Shown in pieces: positions 12,264 through 21,148 of a DNA stretch of 22,572 nucleotides. Origin of the DNA: an uncultured Campylobacter sp. (GTDB taxonomy: Bacteria > Campylobacterota > Campylobacteria > Campylobacterales > Campylobacteraceae); assembly GCF_938030785.1 (NCBI RefSeq), contig NZ_CALHIK010000053.1:1-22572 (forward strand), written 5' to 3'. The notes under the pieces were generated by a model. That model did no database searches. It saw nothing but the letters and a program-made list of their open reading frames with translations, and was not told where the DNA came from. Within the stretch, counting starts at the first letter, position 1. Every line of letters begins with the position of its first letter. The position numbers and the translations under genes were made by a program.

Positions 12264-14555
12264 ATGCAAAGACGTTCTTTCTTAAAAGGCGCGGGAGCGG
12301 CTCTAGCTACGGCGGGAGCCTCTCCAAGCCTATTTGGTATGGAGCAGTTTGAGGTGGATTTTAAACCGAAATCCTATAAAAACGAGCAGGGCGTAGAGTA
12401 TCACTACCTCACCTGTCCTAGAAACTGCCGCGACGCCTGTTCGATGATTGCAGAGATCAAAGACGGCAAGATGGTTAGCATCAAGGGCGATCCGAAGCAC
12501 CCTCTAACGCAAGGCACGGTCTGCGTCAAAGGACATACCTACGCGATGCACCTATACAACGCCGATCGCATAATGTATCCAATGAAGCGCGTCGGTAAAA
12601 AGTGTGAGGGCAAGTGGGAGCGTATCAGCTGGGATCAAGCGCTAAAAGAGATAGCCGCGAAGCTTACCGAGATCAAGGCAAAATACGGCGGCGAGGCGAT
12701 GACGGAATTTGTCTATTCGGGCAACGAAGGGCATATCTCAAAGACTATTTCGTCTGGAAATTTCTTTGAAAAATACGGCGCTACGAGGCTTGTGCGCAAT
12801 CCATGCGACTGGCCGCGCTATGCGGGCACGCCGAGCGTCATCGGCACGGACTTTTCAAAAGACGCGCTGGAAGTCGATGAGAGCGATATGTATATCAGCT
12901 GGGGCTCAAACGAAGCCTATACGGCGGTGCACTGGATTAGATTTGCCCACCGCGTCAAAAAACGAGGCGGCAAGATCATCGTCATAAATACGATCAGAAT
13001 TCCGCTCGCAAACCAAGCCGATATGTTTATCCAACTAAAGCCTTCAAGCGATCCTGCGTTTTGTCTAGCGGTGTGTAAGGTGCTGATAGAGGAGGATCTC
13101 TACGATCACGAATTTGTAGAAAAATATACGATGGGCTTTGACGAGCTGGTTAAAGAGTGTAGCCTCTACACCTATGGCGAGCTAAGCGATATGTGCGGCG
13201 CAAGCGTCGATCAGATCAAGGTTTTTGCGCGAGAATACGCCCACGCCAAAGCGCCTGCCATTATGCACGGCGACGGCGGGCAAAGGCACTTTAACGGCGC
13301 AAGGCTCGTGCGAGCGGTTACTTTCTTGCCGGTACTTACGGGTTGCCTTACAAAACTTGGCGGCGGATTATTCTGGGCTTACGTGCACGTAAAGGGCTGC
13401 TTTAACTTCGATAACTGCATGCCAGATCTTTCGCCGAAAGACGCGGAAGGCAAAAAGATAGAGCGCCAGCAAATAAGCTATATAGAATTTGGCAAAGGTA
13501 TCCAAAAGGAAAATCCGACCTATCTAGGTAAGCCGATAAATACGGTAATTCGAGCCTGTATCAACTATAACTCAAATTTGATGGTAACGGCGCCCAATAC
13601 GAATTTAATCAAAAAACGCGTGATGGACGACGATTTTTTCTTGGTAGTCATCGATCCTTACGATACCGACACCTGCGATTACGCTGACTACGTATTGCCG
13701 GGCGTTACCTTTATGGAGAGCGAAGATATTCAAAACGATCAAATTTCGGGCTACGTCTGCTACAACGCCCAAAGCGTCAAGCCGCTGGGCGAAGCCAAGA
13801 CGAATTTGGAATTTTTTAACGCTCTAGCCAAGGCGATGGGATATAAAGAGGAGTGCTTTGATTGGGATAGCGAGACGGTTTGCAGGAGGTTTTTGGATAC
13901 GGAATTTGCCAAAAAGCAAAATATCACCTACGAAAAGCTAAAGAGCGTGGGCTGGATCAAACCGTTTAGGACGCCTGAGACGATGAAAGATCAGTTCCCT
14001 TACTACCCTTATGCGCCGAAGAACAAGCTGGTATTCGGCACTAAAAGCGGCAAGTGCGAGCTCTACTCCGAAGCTTTCAAGGACGCAGGCTATCATCCGG
14101 TGATCGATCTTGACGACGATTGGGATTACTACGAAAGGCATAAAAATTTCGGCAAAGATTATTTGAAAAAATATCCGCTTTATTTTATGACGCCGGGAAC
14201 GCAGCTTCAGGATAACTCAAACTGGGGCAATATGCCTTACATCCTAAAACGCGTCATTGTAAAGGGTAACGCCGAGCTATTTATGACGCGCGAGGATATG
14301 CTGGCGCGCGGTATCAAAGAGGGCGATACGGTCGAAGCTACGAATGAAAAGGGCACGGCGATATTTACGGCGGTTGAGACCAATCAGATGCAGCCGGGCA
14401 TCGTCTATGCATGGAATAATATCTGGGTTAAAGTAACCAAATCTCGCACTGGAGCAAACATCCTTTGCTCGGACGGAGTGAGCGATTTGGGCAACGGATC
14501 GACCTATACCGCAAGCTTTTGTGAAGTAAAAAAAGCTGCGAAACAGGAGGCATAA
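12264..14555 (+). CDS. Tat-exported molybdopterin oxidoreductase, DmsA/BisC-type catalytic subunit
   Basis: Catalytic subunit of a DMSO-reductase-family enzyme, 763 residues, acting in the periplasm. Residues 1-25 are a Tat signal (QRRSFLKG). A [4Fe-4S] motif of spacing C-x3-C-x3-C-x27-C is at Cys51, 55, 59 and 87, the spacing of DmsA-like enzymes, followed by VKG. The segment LVRNPCDWPRYAGTPSVIGT (176-195) aligns roughly where DmsA has its Mo-ligand serine; Ser191 or Cys181 could be the ligand, so I do not fix the substrate. Cofactor-binding landmarks continue with IVINTIRIPLANQADMFIQL, FLVVIDPYDTDTCDYADYVL and the C-terminal LCSDGVSDLGNGSTYT. Followed by electron-transfer, chaperone and anchor genes. 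S- or N-oxide reductase is most likely; polysulfide or thiosulfate reductase is possible. Confidence 0.87.
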   Translation: MQRRSFLKGAGAALATAGASPSLFGMEQFEVDFKPKSYKNEQGVEYHYLTCPRNCRDACSMIAEIKDGKMVSIKGDPKHPLTQGTVCVKGHTYAMHLYNADRIMYPMKRVGKKCEGKWERISWDQALKEIAAKLTEIKAKYGGEAMTEFVYSGNEGHISKTISSGNFFEKYGATRLVRNPCDWPRYAGTPSVIGTDFSKDALEVDESDMYISWGSNEAYTAVHWIRFAHRVKKRGGKIIVINTIRIPLANQADMFIQLKPSSDPAFCLAVCKVLIEEDLYDHEFVEKYTMGFDELVKECSLYTYGELSDMCGASVDQIKVFAREYAHAKAPAIMHGDGGQRHFNGARLVRAVTFLPVLTGCLTKLGGGLFWAYVHVKGCFNFDNCMPDLSPKDAEGKKIERQQISYIEFGKGIQKENPTYLGKPINTVIRACINYNSNLMVTAPNTNLIKKRVMDDDFFLVVIDPYDTDTCDYADYVLPGVTFMESEDIQNDQISGYVCYNAQSVKPLGEAKTNLEFFNALAKAMGYKEECFDWDSETVCRRFLDTEFAKKQNITYEKLKSVGWIKPFRTPETMKDQFPYYPYAPKNKLVFGTKSGKCELYSEAFKDAGYHPVIDLDDDWDYYERHKNFGKDYLKKYPLYFMTPGTQLQDNSNWGNMPYILKRVIVKGNAELFMTREDMLARGIKEGDTVEATNEKGTAIFTAVETNQMQPGIVYAWNNIWVKVTKSRTGANILCSDGVSDLGNGSTYTASFCEVKKAAKQEA

Positions 14556-14556
14556 A

Positions 14557-15108
14557 ATGAAACGAAAACAAGGATTTTTATTTGATTACAACTTTTGCAT
14601 AGGTTGTAAGGCGTGTGAAATTTCATGTCAGGTCTATCATAACCAAGACCCCGACATCAACTGGCGCCACGTCGATATGATGCTCATCCATGAAGACGAG
14701 ATCGAAAAGGAAATTTTCATCTCGCATTCGTGCCACCATTGTGAAGAGCCTGCGTGTATGGATGTTTGTCCCGTGGGAGCTTACATTAAGCTTGAAAACG
14801 GCGTCGTTCAGCCGCTGCACGATAAATGCATCGGTTGCGGATACTGCATCGTAGCCTGTCCTTATGGCTCTATAACTAAAGGTAAAGACGGCAAAGCGCA
14901 AAAGTGCAATCTCTGCGCCGAGAAGCTCGAGCGTGGCGAGGAGCCTGCGTGCGTGGCGGGCTGTCCTTGTGACGTGCTAAAGCTAGTCGATAGCGACGTA
15001 AGCGATAGTGCGGGGATGGAGAAAGAGATGCCGGGCTTTAAGCGATTTTTTACGAAGCCAAACATCCGCTTCTATCCTCGCATGAAGCGCAACGAGTTTA
15101 TCCACTAA
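14557..15108 (+). CDS. Four-cluster ferredoxin-like electron transfer subunit (DmsB type)
   Basis: A 183-residue iron-sulfur subunit that links the membrane anchor to the molybdoenzyme. Sixteen cysteines in four groups are visible: 14/17/20/24 (NFCIGCKACEISC), 59/62/67/71 (SCHHCEEPACMDVC), 91/94/97/101 (KCIGCGYCIVAC) and 117/120/132/136 (KCNLCAEK to ACVAGC), enough for four [4Fe-4S] clusters. There is no signal peptide, as expected for a subunit exported with its Tat-bearing partner. AGGAGG before the ATG overlaps the end of the catalytic gene, with one base between stop and start. Length is close to DmsB and PsrB proteins. Confidence 0.92.
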   Translation: MKRKQGFLFDYNFCIGCKACEISCQVYHNQDPDINWRHVDMMLIHEDEIEKEIFISHSCHHCEEPACMDVCPVGAYIKLENGVVQPLHDKCIGCGYCIVACPYGSITKGKDGKAQKCNLCAEKLERGEEPACVAGCPCDVLKLVDSDVSDSAGMEKEMPGFKRFFTKPNIRFYPRMKRNEFIH

Positions 15109-15118
15109 GGATAAAAAG

Positions 15119-15766
15119 ATGCGTAATTTAAAGCAGAGCCTTTGCATCGAGGACTTTTTGAGGCAGATATTTTTGGTGCCTCTTACCGGTGAAAATTTGA
15201 ACGAGCTTTTAAATTTGGCGCAGGATTTCGCGCCTAAGCTTAAAGAGCATAAGTTTATCCTCGAATTTGCCGAATGCAAAAGCGAGTCAAGCTTAATCGA
15301 TGAAATTCGCTACGAATTCAATAGGCTCTTCGTAGGTCCTAAGCGCCCCAAAGCCGAGCCTTACGAGTCGGTGTATTTCGACTATCAAACGATGTTTGGG
15401 GCAAAGACGATGCAGGTGCGAAGCTTTTATGAAAGCTCGGGGCTAAAACTCGAGGATGCGCAGCTTGATAAATTTCCCGACGATTTCATCGGGTACGAGC
15501 TGCAATATCTTTATTTTCTAAGTTTTAGCGCGCTAAAAGCGGAGGATGAGGCTAAATTTAACGAAATTCTGCGTAAAAAGGCGGAATTTATCGCCGCTCA
15601 TCCGTCACAGTGGTTTTGCAAATTTGCCGCTCGTTGCAATGAGCATGCAAATTTAGACGTTTGGAAGAACTTCGGGGGCTTTTTAAATCTCTACTTAAAT
15701 AGCGAGATGGATGCGCTGAAAAGTGCGCTAAAAGATCCTGAAATTTTTAAAAATTTAAAGGAATGA
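15119..15766 (+). CDS. TorD/DmsD-family redox enzyme maturation chaperone
   Basis: A 215-residue cytoplasmic chaperone that binds the Tat signal of the molybdoenzyme and holds it back until cofactor insertion is complete. The all-helical family pattern is clear: IRYEFNRLFVGPKRPKAEPY followed by ESVYFD, then FPDDFIGYELQYLYFLSFSA (the P-D-x-F/I-x-x-E-L motif) and AAHPSQWFCKFAARC. Length is typical. AAGGA precedes the ATG, 10 bases after the ferredoxin subunit. Its stop overlaps a possible ATG of the next gene. Partner is inferred from the operon. Confidence 0.9.
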   Translation: MRNLKQSLCIEDFLRQIFLVPLTGENLNELLNLAQDFAPKLKEHKFILEFAECKSESSLIDEIRYEFNRLFVGPKRPKAEPYESVYFDYQTMFGAKTMQVRSFYESSGLKLEDAQLDKFPDDFIGYELQYLYFLSFSALKAEDEAKFNEILRKKAEFIAAHPSQWFCKFAARCNEHANLDVWKNFGGFLNLYLNSEMDALKSALKDPEIFKNLKE

Positions 15767-15768
15767 CG

Positions 15769-16656
15769 ATGGTACAGACGACTTGGGGATGGCTCATAGT
15801 CATCTATCTATTTTTAGGCGGTTTAGGCGCCGGGGCATTTTTGTGCTCGGCTTTGGCTTATAAAGGCTTTTTGGGTTCATTAAACGAGAGGTTTTATAAA
15901 TTCGGCTTTCTGCTCGCGCCAGTAACGGTGATAATAGGAACCGCACTTTTGCTGTTTGACTTGGCGCCGAGCGCCGCGATAAATCCTCTTAAAATTTTAC
16001 AGCTCTACACGCGCCCGGTTTCGATGATGAGCATAGGTACATACCTGCTTACGTTTTTTATCGTAATCAGCGTTTTGGTGCTTTTGCAGATCAAAAAGAG
16101 CGGTAAAATTTGCGATATGATGCTCACGCTCGGAGCTATTTTGGCGCTTGGAGTGATGGGATATACGGGGCTACTGCTTTACGTCGTAAAGGCGATCCCG
16201 CTTTGGGCTAGCGTGTGGCTGCCGATTTTATTTACGATCTCTGCGATCTCTACGGGGCTTAGCGCAAATGCCGCCGCTACGCTAAATGCCGGGCACGGCC
16301 TAAGCCACTGCGCGCATAAATTTCACGTCGCGTTAGTTGTGCTTGAGATCGTTGCGGTGTTAGCGCTATTTGCGAGCGTAAAAAGCGAGGCCGCGGGTAT
16401 GGCGAGCGTAACCAAGATAGTCAGCGGCTCGCTTGCGCCGATGTTTTGGATAGGCTTTGTCGTATTTGGGCTTGCACTACCGCTGTTGGGCGGAAGCAAA
16501 TTTATGCTTCGCAGTTGCAGTGTGAATGCGGACGGCAGCGTCTGCGCGCACGGCGGCGAGGAGGTAAAAAGCTGTGTTTATAACGAATACGGCGTGCTTG
16601 TGGGCGGCTTTTGCCTAAGAGCGTTTATCGTGCTCGGCGCGGTTTATATATTTTAA
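15769..16656 (+). CDS. NrfD/PsrC/DmsC-type polytopic membrane anchor
   Basis: A 295-residue integral membrane subunit expected to bind quinol and hand electrons to the iron-sulfur subunit. At least eight hydrophobic stretches are visible, starting with GWLIVIYLFLGGLGAGAFLC, which is the characteristic N-terminal span of NrfD-like proteins. I prefer the ATG at 15769 because AAAGGA (15757-15762) sits 6 bases before it; an ATG at 15763 in the same frame is directly adjacent to that site and overlaps the chaperone stop. The last gene of the operon, closed by a strong terminator 18 bases after the stop. Some cysteines in the C-terminal loop (SCSVNADGSVCAHGGEEVKS) are unusual but unexplained. Confidence 0.87.
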   Translation: MVQTTWGWLIVIYLFLGGLGAGAFLCSALAYKGFLGSLNERFYKFGFLLAPVTVIIGTALLLFDLAPSAAINPLKILQLYTRPVSMMSIGTYLLTFFIVISVLVLLQIKKSGKICDMMLTLGAILALGVMGYTGLLLYVVKAIPLWASVWLPILFTISAISTGLSANAAATLNAGHGLSHCAHKFHVALVVLEIVAVLALFASVKSEAAGMASVTKIVSGSLAPMFWIGFVVFGLALPLLGGSKFMLRSCSVNADGSVCAHGGEEVKSCVYNEYGVLVGGFCLRAFIVLGAVYIF

Positions 16657-16674
16657 CTCCTCCTTTCTGATACT

Positions 16675-16698
16675 GGTCGGGCGCCCGCCCGACCTTTT
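16675..16698 (+). terminator. Rho-independent terminator of the molybdoenzyme operon
   Basis: GGTCGGGC and GCCCGACC form a perfect 8-bp GC-rich stem around a 4-base loop (16675-16694), followed by TTTT. It lies 18 bases after the stop of the anchor gene. Confidence 0.9.
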
Positions 16699-16733
16699 AA
16701 AGTTTATCTTAAGAATTATTTTCTAAAAAAAGT

Positions 16734-16741
16734 GATAAAAT
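16734..16741 (+). promoter_or_regulatory. Putative extended -10 promoter of the helicase gene
   Basis: TGATAAAAT (16733-16741) is an extended -10-like element 28 bases before the ATG at 16770; with the terminator upstream it implies a separate transcript for the helicase. Confidence 0.45.
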
Positions 16742-16769
16742 CAACAAACGTTTTATTGAAGGATTAAAA

Positions 16770-19478
16770 ATGGATTTTGACGATCAAATTTTAAGAACCT
16801 GTGAAAACATAGATAAAAATCTTGCAAATAATAACTTGCGTGACGAGCGAGGATTTGTTAGCCAAGCTATCTTATCTCAGCTTAGAAATTTAGTAGAGTA
16901 TATTTTTCAAAAAATTCACTCCGACGAAGAAAAAATAGATACCAATGAGCATCAGCAGACAATTAATGAAAATGCTATTAAATATATCAAATCAAAGGGC
17001 GGAAATTTTACTTTTTTAATTCGTTTCCATAATTTTTTAGATAAATCTGTCTCGCATTACACGCTTAGTGAAAATTCATCCGAACGTTTAATGCTTAAGT
17101 ATTTTATGTATTTGGTCGAGTGTAAAAATTTTTTAAGAGAGCGATACAATATTGAAGTACTTAGAAATATTGACAAATTCCCGCTTAATTTAGATAAGAA
17201 ATTTATGGAATACTATGAAAAAATTGTAGAAAAGATAGAAAATAAAAATGTTTTAAGTAATTCCGACAAAGAAAGCAATGCTTACTATGTGACAAAGGTA
17301 AAGCCCTTTATAGTAAAAGAACAAATTTATTATGAGGTAACATTTGTTAATGCTGTTGATAATTTTAGCAAATTTGATAAATTAATTGCATTTTGTAAAT
17401 TTAGAATTTTTGATAATTATGCTGTCAATTTATGGATTCGTAATGAAAATATAGAAATTCTAAACAAATCACTACAGGTAAAAATCATTCACAGCTGGGA
17501 GGTTGCTATTAGACCAGCTGAATTGCAAAATTTTGGTAAGATTTTTGAATGTAGTCAAAAAATAAATAGAACAAGCGAATATAAAGAATTAATGCGATTT
17601 TTGACATGGAATAAAATTAGCCTAGTCGATTTGATTGATAGCTATGATTACCAAGATATAAAAAGAAACATTATTTCTAAAGGACAAGTTTCGCATATTT
17701 TTGATATTTTAGATAAGGTAAAGGCGGCTACCAAAGATGGTAGAAATACAATTAGGTATTTACTGCACAACTTACGTAATCAAGTAATAAAAAAGCAACT
17801 TCCAAATAATGAAGATAGATGCTTATCGGGTTTAAAGCTAAATTCAAAATGCCTTCCCTTTGAGCAAATGCCGTTTGCTACATCTTTAATAAATCACAAT
17901 CCTAACTTTTATGATTTGTTAGAATGTATAGATACAGGTGGAAGAGAGCATGAATTATTTGCTAGAGCAGTAAAAAGTAGGATTGAAAATAGTGGAAGCC
18001 TGTTTGTTGATAAAAAGGAATTTAATTTCAACAATATAGATAATCTAAGATTTCAATTTAACTCAAAATTATGGTCAGGAAACGAAAAGAATCCAAAAGG
18101 GCATACTGGCAGGAGAATTGAGGAATTTCAAAGTCACTTTTATATCAAAGAATATGTCGAAAAATCTATCGAAATTATTGATGCGCTTGACAAATTGACG
18201 CAGAGCGGTATTCAAAACTACTCAAATTCTGCAAAAGAGTGGATAAAGAAAAATTCGATGCTAATTGACAATAAAGAAAAGGAAAATATTGTTATTAATC
18301 TATTTGAGAAATCAAAAGTCGCCTTGATTTATGGCGCAGCGGGTACGGGCAAAACAACTTTAATTGATTATATCTCGCGCTTTTTTAAAGAACATAGTAA
18401 AATATTTTTGGCCAATACAAATACTGCCGTAGATAATTTAAAAAGACGTATTGCCACGAGCCTAAATAGTGAATTTAAAACAGTCGCTAAATTAATAGCG
18501 GGTACAGATACAAAGTGTGATGTTTTAATTATTGATGAGTGTAGTACTATCAGCAATGATGATATGCAAAAAACATTAAATAAAGTGGACTTTGAACTCA
18601 TTCTTTTAGTGGGAGACATATATCAGATAGAGGCGATATCGTTCGGCAATTGGTTTAAAATCGCTCAAAATTTTCTTCAAAAAGTAACTTTTGAGCTAAA
18701 TGAAACGTATAGAACAAAAGATAAAAAACTTTTAAAACTTTGGAATGAAGTAAGAAACCTTGGTGATTGTATTAGTGAAATTTTGCAACGAGAAAGCTAT
18801 TCGCAAAAATTAGAAGATTTAAGCTTTGAAGCTGGTGATGATGAGATTGTTTTATGTCTTAATTACGATGGATTATATGGCATTAATAATCTAAATACTA
18901 TTTTGCAAGAAAACAATAAAGCAAAAGCTGTAGAGTGGGGTCTTCATAGATATAAGATCGGCGATCCTATTTTGTTTAATGAGGTAGAAAGATTTAAACC
19001 GCTTATTTACAATAATATGAAAGGAAGAATTGTTAATATTGAGCTTGCGGAAAGACGAATTTGGTTTAGTATCGAACTTGAAAAATCAATAACTGGACTA
19101 GATGCACAAAAGTATGATTTTGAGCTATTGGAGAATAGCGATAAATCGGTGATAAAATTTTATGTTAATCAATACGGAACGGCTGATGAGGAGGGGAATC
19201 CTGAAAATAATGATGAAGAAACTGTTGTGCCGTTCCATGTGGCATACGCCATTTCAATTCATAAAGCACAAGGTTTGGAGTACAAAACCGTAAAAGTAGT
19301 AATAAGTAGCGAAGTTGATGAGATGATAACGCATAATATTTTTTATACAGCGATAACCAGGGCGAAGGAAAATCTACAAATATATTGGTCGCCGGAAGTC
19401 GAAAAGAAAATTCTAGAAAGCTTCAAAAAAAGAAACAGCAATAAAGATATTGATTTTTTGCAGAAATTAAAGAAATAA
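16770..19478 (+). CDS. SF1 helicase with HEPN-like N-terminus, candidate defence protein
   Basis: A 902-residue protein with a helicase core in its C-terminal 400 residues: Walker A GAAGTGKT (522-529), Walker B VLIIDECST (Asp589, Glu590), motif III LLVGDIYQIEAISF, motif IV-like LNETYRTKDKKLLKLW, motif V AISIHKAQGLEYKTVKVVIS and motif VI YTAITRAKENL (Arg864). This is a RecD/Pif1-like or UvrD-like SF1 arrangement. The N-terminal 500 residues are not a known nuclease by eye; residues 1-110 look helical with SQLRNLVEYIFQKIH, which resembles the R-N-x-x-x-H motif of HEPN ribonuclease domains but with Tyr44 in place of His. Base composition is clearly more AT-rich than both neighbours, which suggests transfer. 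It stands alone between terminators. Function is an inference. Confidence 0.75.
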   Translation: MDFDDQILRTCENIDKNLANNNLRDERGFVSQAILSQLRNLVEYIFQKIHSDEEKIDTNEHQQTINENAIKYIKSKGGNFTFLIRFHNFLDKSVSHYTLSENSSERLMLKYFMYLVECKNFLRERYNIEVLRNIDKFPLNLDKKFMEYYEKIVEKIENKNVLSNSDKESNAYYVTKVKPFIVKEQIYYEVTFVNAVDNFSKFDKLIAFCKFRIFDNYAVNLWIRNENIEILNKSLQVKIIHSWEVAIRPAELQNFGKIFECSQKINRTSEYKELMRFLTWNKISLVDLIDSYDYQDIKRNIISKGQVSHIFDILDKVKAATKDGRNTIRYLLHNLRNQVIKKQLPNNEDRCLSGLKLNSKCLPFEQMPFATSLINHNPNFYDLLECIDTGGREHELFARAVKSRIENSGSLFVDKKEFNFNNIDNLRFQFNSKLWSGNEKNPKGHTGRRIEEFQSHFYIKEYVEKSIEIIDALDKLTQSGIQNYSNSAKEWIKKNSMLIDNKEKENIVINLFEKSKVALIYGAAGTGKTTLIDYISRFFKEHSKIFLANTNTAVDNLKRRIATSLNSEFKTVAKLIAGTDTKCDVLIIDECSTISNDDMQKTLNKVDFELILLVGDIYQIEAISFGNWFKIAQNFLQKVTFELNETYRTKDKKLLKLWNEVRNLGDCISEILQRESYSQKLEDLSFEAGDDEIVLCLNYDGLYGINNLNTILQENNKAKAVEWGLHRYKIGDPILFNEVERFKPLIYNNMKGRIVNIELAERRIWFSIELEKSITGLDAQKYDFELLENSDKSVIKFYVNQYGTADEEGNPENNDEETVVPFHVAYAISIHKAQGLEYKTVKVVISSEVDEMITHNIFYTAITRAKENLQIYWSPEVEKKILESFKKRNSNKDIDFLQKLKK

Positions 19479-19499
19479 AAGCCGCCCAAAAGACGGCTT
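19479..19499 (-). terminator. Terminator hairpin between convergent helicase and propeller genes
   Basis: AAGCCG (19479-19484) pairs with CGGCTT (19494-19499) around a 9-base loop. Read on the minus strand the stem is followed by TTATTTCTTT, a good U-tract for the propeller transcript; on the plus strand the tail is weaker (AAATTTC). Confidence 0.7.
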
Positions 19500-19504
19500 A
19501 AATT

Positions 19505-20392
19505 TCACCTCTCAAAAATAAAAATTTTATTCACGCCGTTCTCTCTGGACACGACGTAGAATTTGCCCTCTTTGATAGCGAGCGCATGGGCATCGCTCGC
19601 GCCTTCAAAGCTATAAATCTCCACGATCTTTCTGCTGCGCGGATCAAGCTTTAGGATGCTTGAGTATTGCTTCGAGAGTAAATAAACAAACTCGCCTTGC
19701 GCATCCATACCCGTGACATAGTAGTCGTTTATATCCCTGCCGTCCTTTACGCCGAGAGCCTTATCGAAGCTCGGCACGAACTCGCTCGAGAGTAGATTGT
19801 CGGCATCGCTAAAGCTCGCTACGCTCCAGCTTTGCCTTATATTATCCGGCACGCTAGCGACGAAAAACTCGCCGTAGAAATCCGAGTGATCCCACGAGAG
19901 GATAAACTGCTGCTTAGCGCGCACGGTAGAGTAGCGATCCTTGAAATCGAGCGTGAAATTTTCATATCCGTCGTGCAGATAGCGCCACGCCTTGTTTGCT
20001 TCCTCTTTGCTTTGATTCGGTGCGGGTTTGAAAAACTCATAGGTTTTATTATAGCTCATGAGCCCTACGGAGCCTTTAAAAAAGCTCGCCGCGACGGTCT
20101 CTTCCATCTGCATTATCCAATCGGGCGTACTTCGTAGATAGCTTTTTGCGGTTTTTAGCTCGCCGTCCATTTCGTAGAGCTCAAATTTTAACGTACCGAG
20201 TAAGAAGCTTCCGCTCGCCGCATCGTAGTCAAGCCCCGTGACGGGATTATTGTTGTTTAAATTTAACGTTATCTCGCCGCTTTTGCGTAACGGCGTTAAA
20301 TTTGCCACTGCGCCGTCCGCAGGATTTAGATTAAATTCGCCGCCCAGCGCCAGTGCAGCGCACAAAAGGGTTAAGGTTAAAATTTTTCTCAT
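19505..20392 (-). CDS. Secreted beta-propeller-like protein, separate DsbI C-terminal domain, copy 2
   Basis: A 295-residue exported protein, paralogue of the 11345-12241 product. It starts with a signal peptide (MRKILTLTLLCAALALGGEF) and keeps the same blade-like segments: VTGLDYDAASGSFLLGTLKF, EFFVASVPDNIRQSWSVASF, YYVTGMDAQGEFVYLLSKQY and AHALAIKEGKFYVVSRENGV. The only cysteine is in the signal peptide, so the mature protein is cysteine-free, as in copy 1. The ATG lies 9 bases after the dsbI-like stop, with GTGAGG as the ribosome binding site. It ends the trio, just before a terminator. In C. jejuni-type DsbI this domain is part of the membrane protein. Role unknown. Confidence 0.8.
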   Translation of the reverse strand: MRKILTLTLLCAALALGGEFNLNPADGAVANLTPLRKSGEITLNLNNNNPVTGLDYDAASGSFLLGTLKFELYEMDGELKTAKSYLRSTPDWIMQMEETVAASFFKGSVGLMSYNKTYEFFKPAPNQSKEEANKAWRYLHDGYENFTLDFKDRYSTVRAKQQFILSWDHSDFYGEFFVASVPDNIRQSWSVASFSDADNLLSSEFVPSFDKALGVKDGRDINDYYVTGMDAQGEFVYLLSKQYSSILKLDPRSRKIVEIYSFEGASDAHALAIKEGKFYVVSRENGVNKIFIFER

Positions 20393-20401
20393 ATCGCGAC
20401 C

Positions 20402-21139
20402 TCACTTCGGTAAATTCGGTAGTTTTGGATTCCAGCTTTCGCGGAAGTCAATTTCGGTTTCCTCCCAGTGATCAAGCTCCCAAAACCACTTTGACGGATC
20501 GACGCTCATACGCGAAGGCGTCGCGGAGGCCAGATAGGGCGGAGGACCTGCCGTGATAAAAGCCTGAACGCAGTTAAAAGCCATGATGATCGCAAAGGCC
20601 GCCACGGCTATCTTGCCTAGCGCGAAGCTCGGCAGAACCGCACCGTATGCGCCTTCCTCGCTTTTTTGCATTATTTTGCCTACGTTTTTGCCTAGCAGCA
20701 AAATCACGCCCAAAAATATAATGACGCAAAAATGCACCACTACGACCCAAAACTGCGTGTGCGCGCCTAAAATTTCGAGCCCGAAGCCCTGCTTGATGTC
20801 GAGGTAGCCGCCGCCGGTGCCGTCAAGGCTGTAGTGCAAAAAGCCGTCGTATAGCCCAAGGCACGCTAAAAAGAGGATCGCGGCTAGGTATTTGACAGTA
20901 AATCCGTATCTAACGATCAGCAAAGCCACGAATGAGATCGCGACCATGCAAAATCTCTCGTGCCAGCACATGATGCAGGGGCTATCGCCCATGCCAAAGC
21001 CCAAAACCAAACACGCGATACCTACGGGTAGGGCGATGAGGGCGAGGGCGGCAAGGGCGAAAAGATTGAAAAACCGCTTTTCATCTTCGCCCCAGCTCGG
21101 CAAATTTTCGGAGCCGTTCGCGAAATTTTGATTTTCCAT
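20402..21139 (-). CDS. dsbI: DsbI-like (DsbB family) membrane thiol oxidoreductase, copy 2
   Basis: A 245-residue paralogue of the 10620-11333 product. It has a longer hydrophilic N-terminus (residues 1-22) and then the same five-span layout, with the CxxC motif SPCIMCWHER (Cys55, Cys58) after span 1. The HYSLDGT-GGGYLDIKQGFGLE loop and the GPPPYLASATPSRMSVDPSK tail are almost identical to copy 1. Again no cysteine pair lies in the second periplasmic loop. TAGGAG of the upstream dba-like stop serves as ribosome binding site, 9 bases from the ATG, so coupling is preserved. Unlike copy 1 it is not linked to a molybdoenzyme. It may serve different partner proteins, but none is encoded here. Confidence 0.85.
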   Translation of the reverse strand: MENQNFANGSENLPSWGEDEKRFFNLFALAALALIALPVGIACLVLGFGMGDSPCIMCWHERFCMVAISFVALLIVRYGFTVKYLAAILFLACLGLYDGFLHYSLDGTGGGYLDIKQGFGLEILGAHTQFWVVVVHFCVIIFLGVILLLGKNVGKIMQKSEEGAYGAVLPSFALGKIAVAAFAIIMAFNCVQAFITAGPPPYLASATPSRMSVDPSKWFWELDHWEETEIDFRESWNPKLPNLPK

Positions 21140-21148
21140 TACTCGCTC

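Noticed and set aside
12709..12987. 92-codon frame within the molybdoenzyme gene
   Set aside because: It lies in another frame of a certain gene and has no ribosome binding site.
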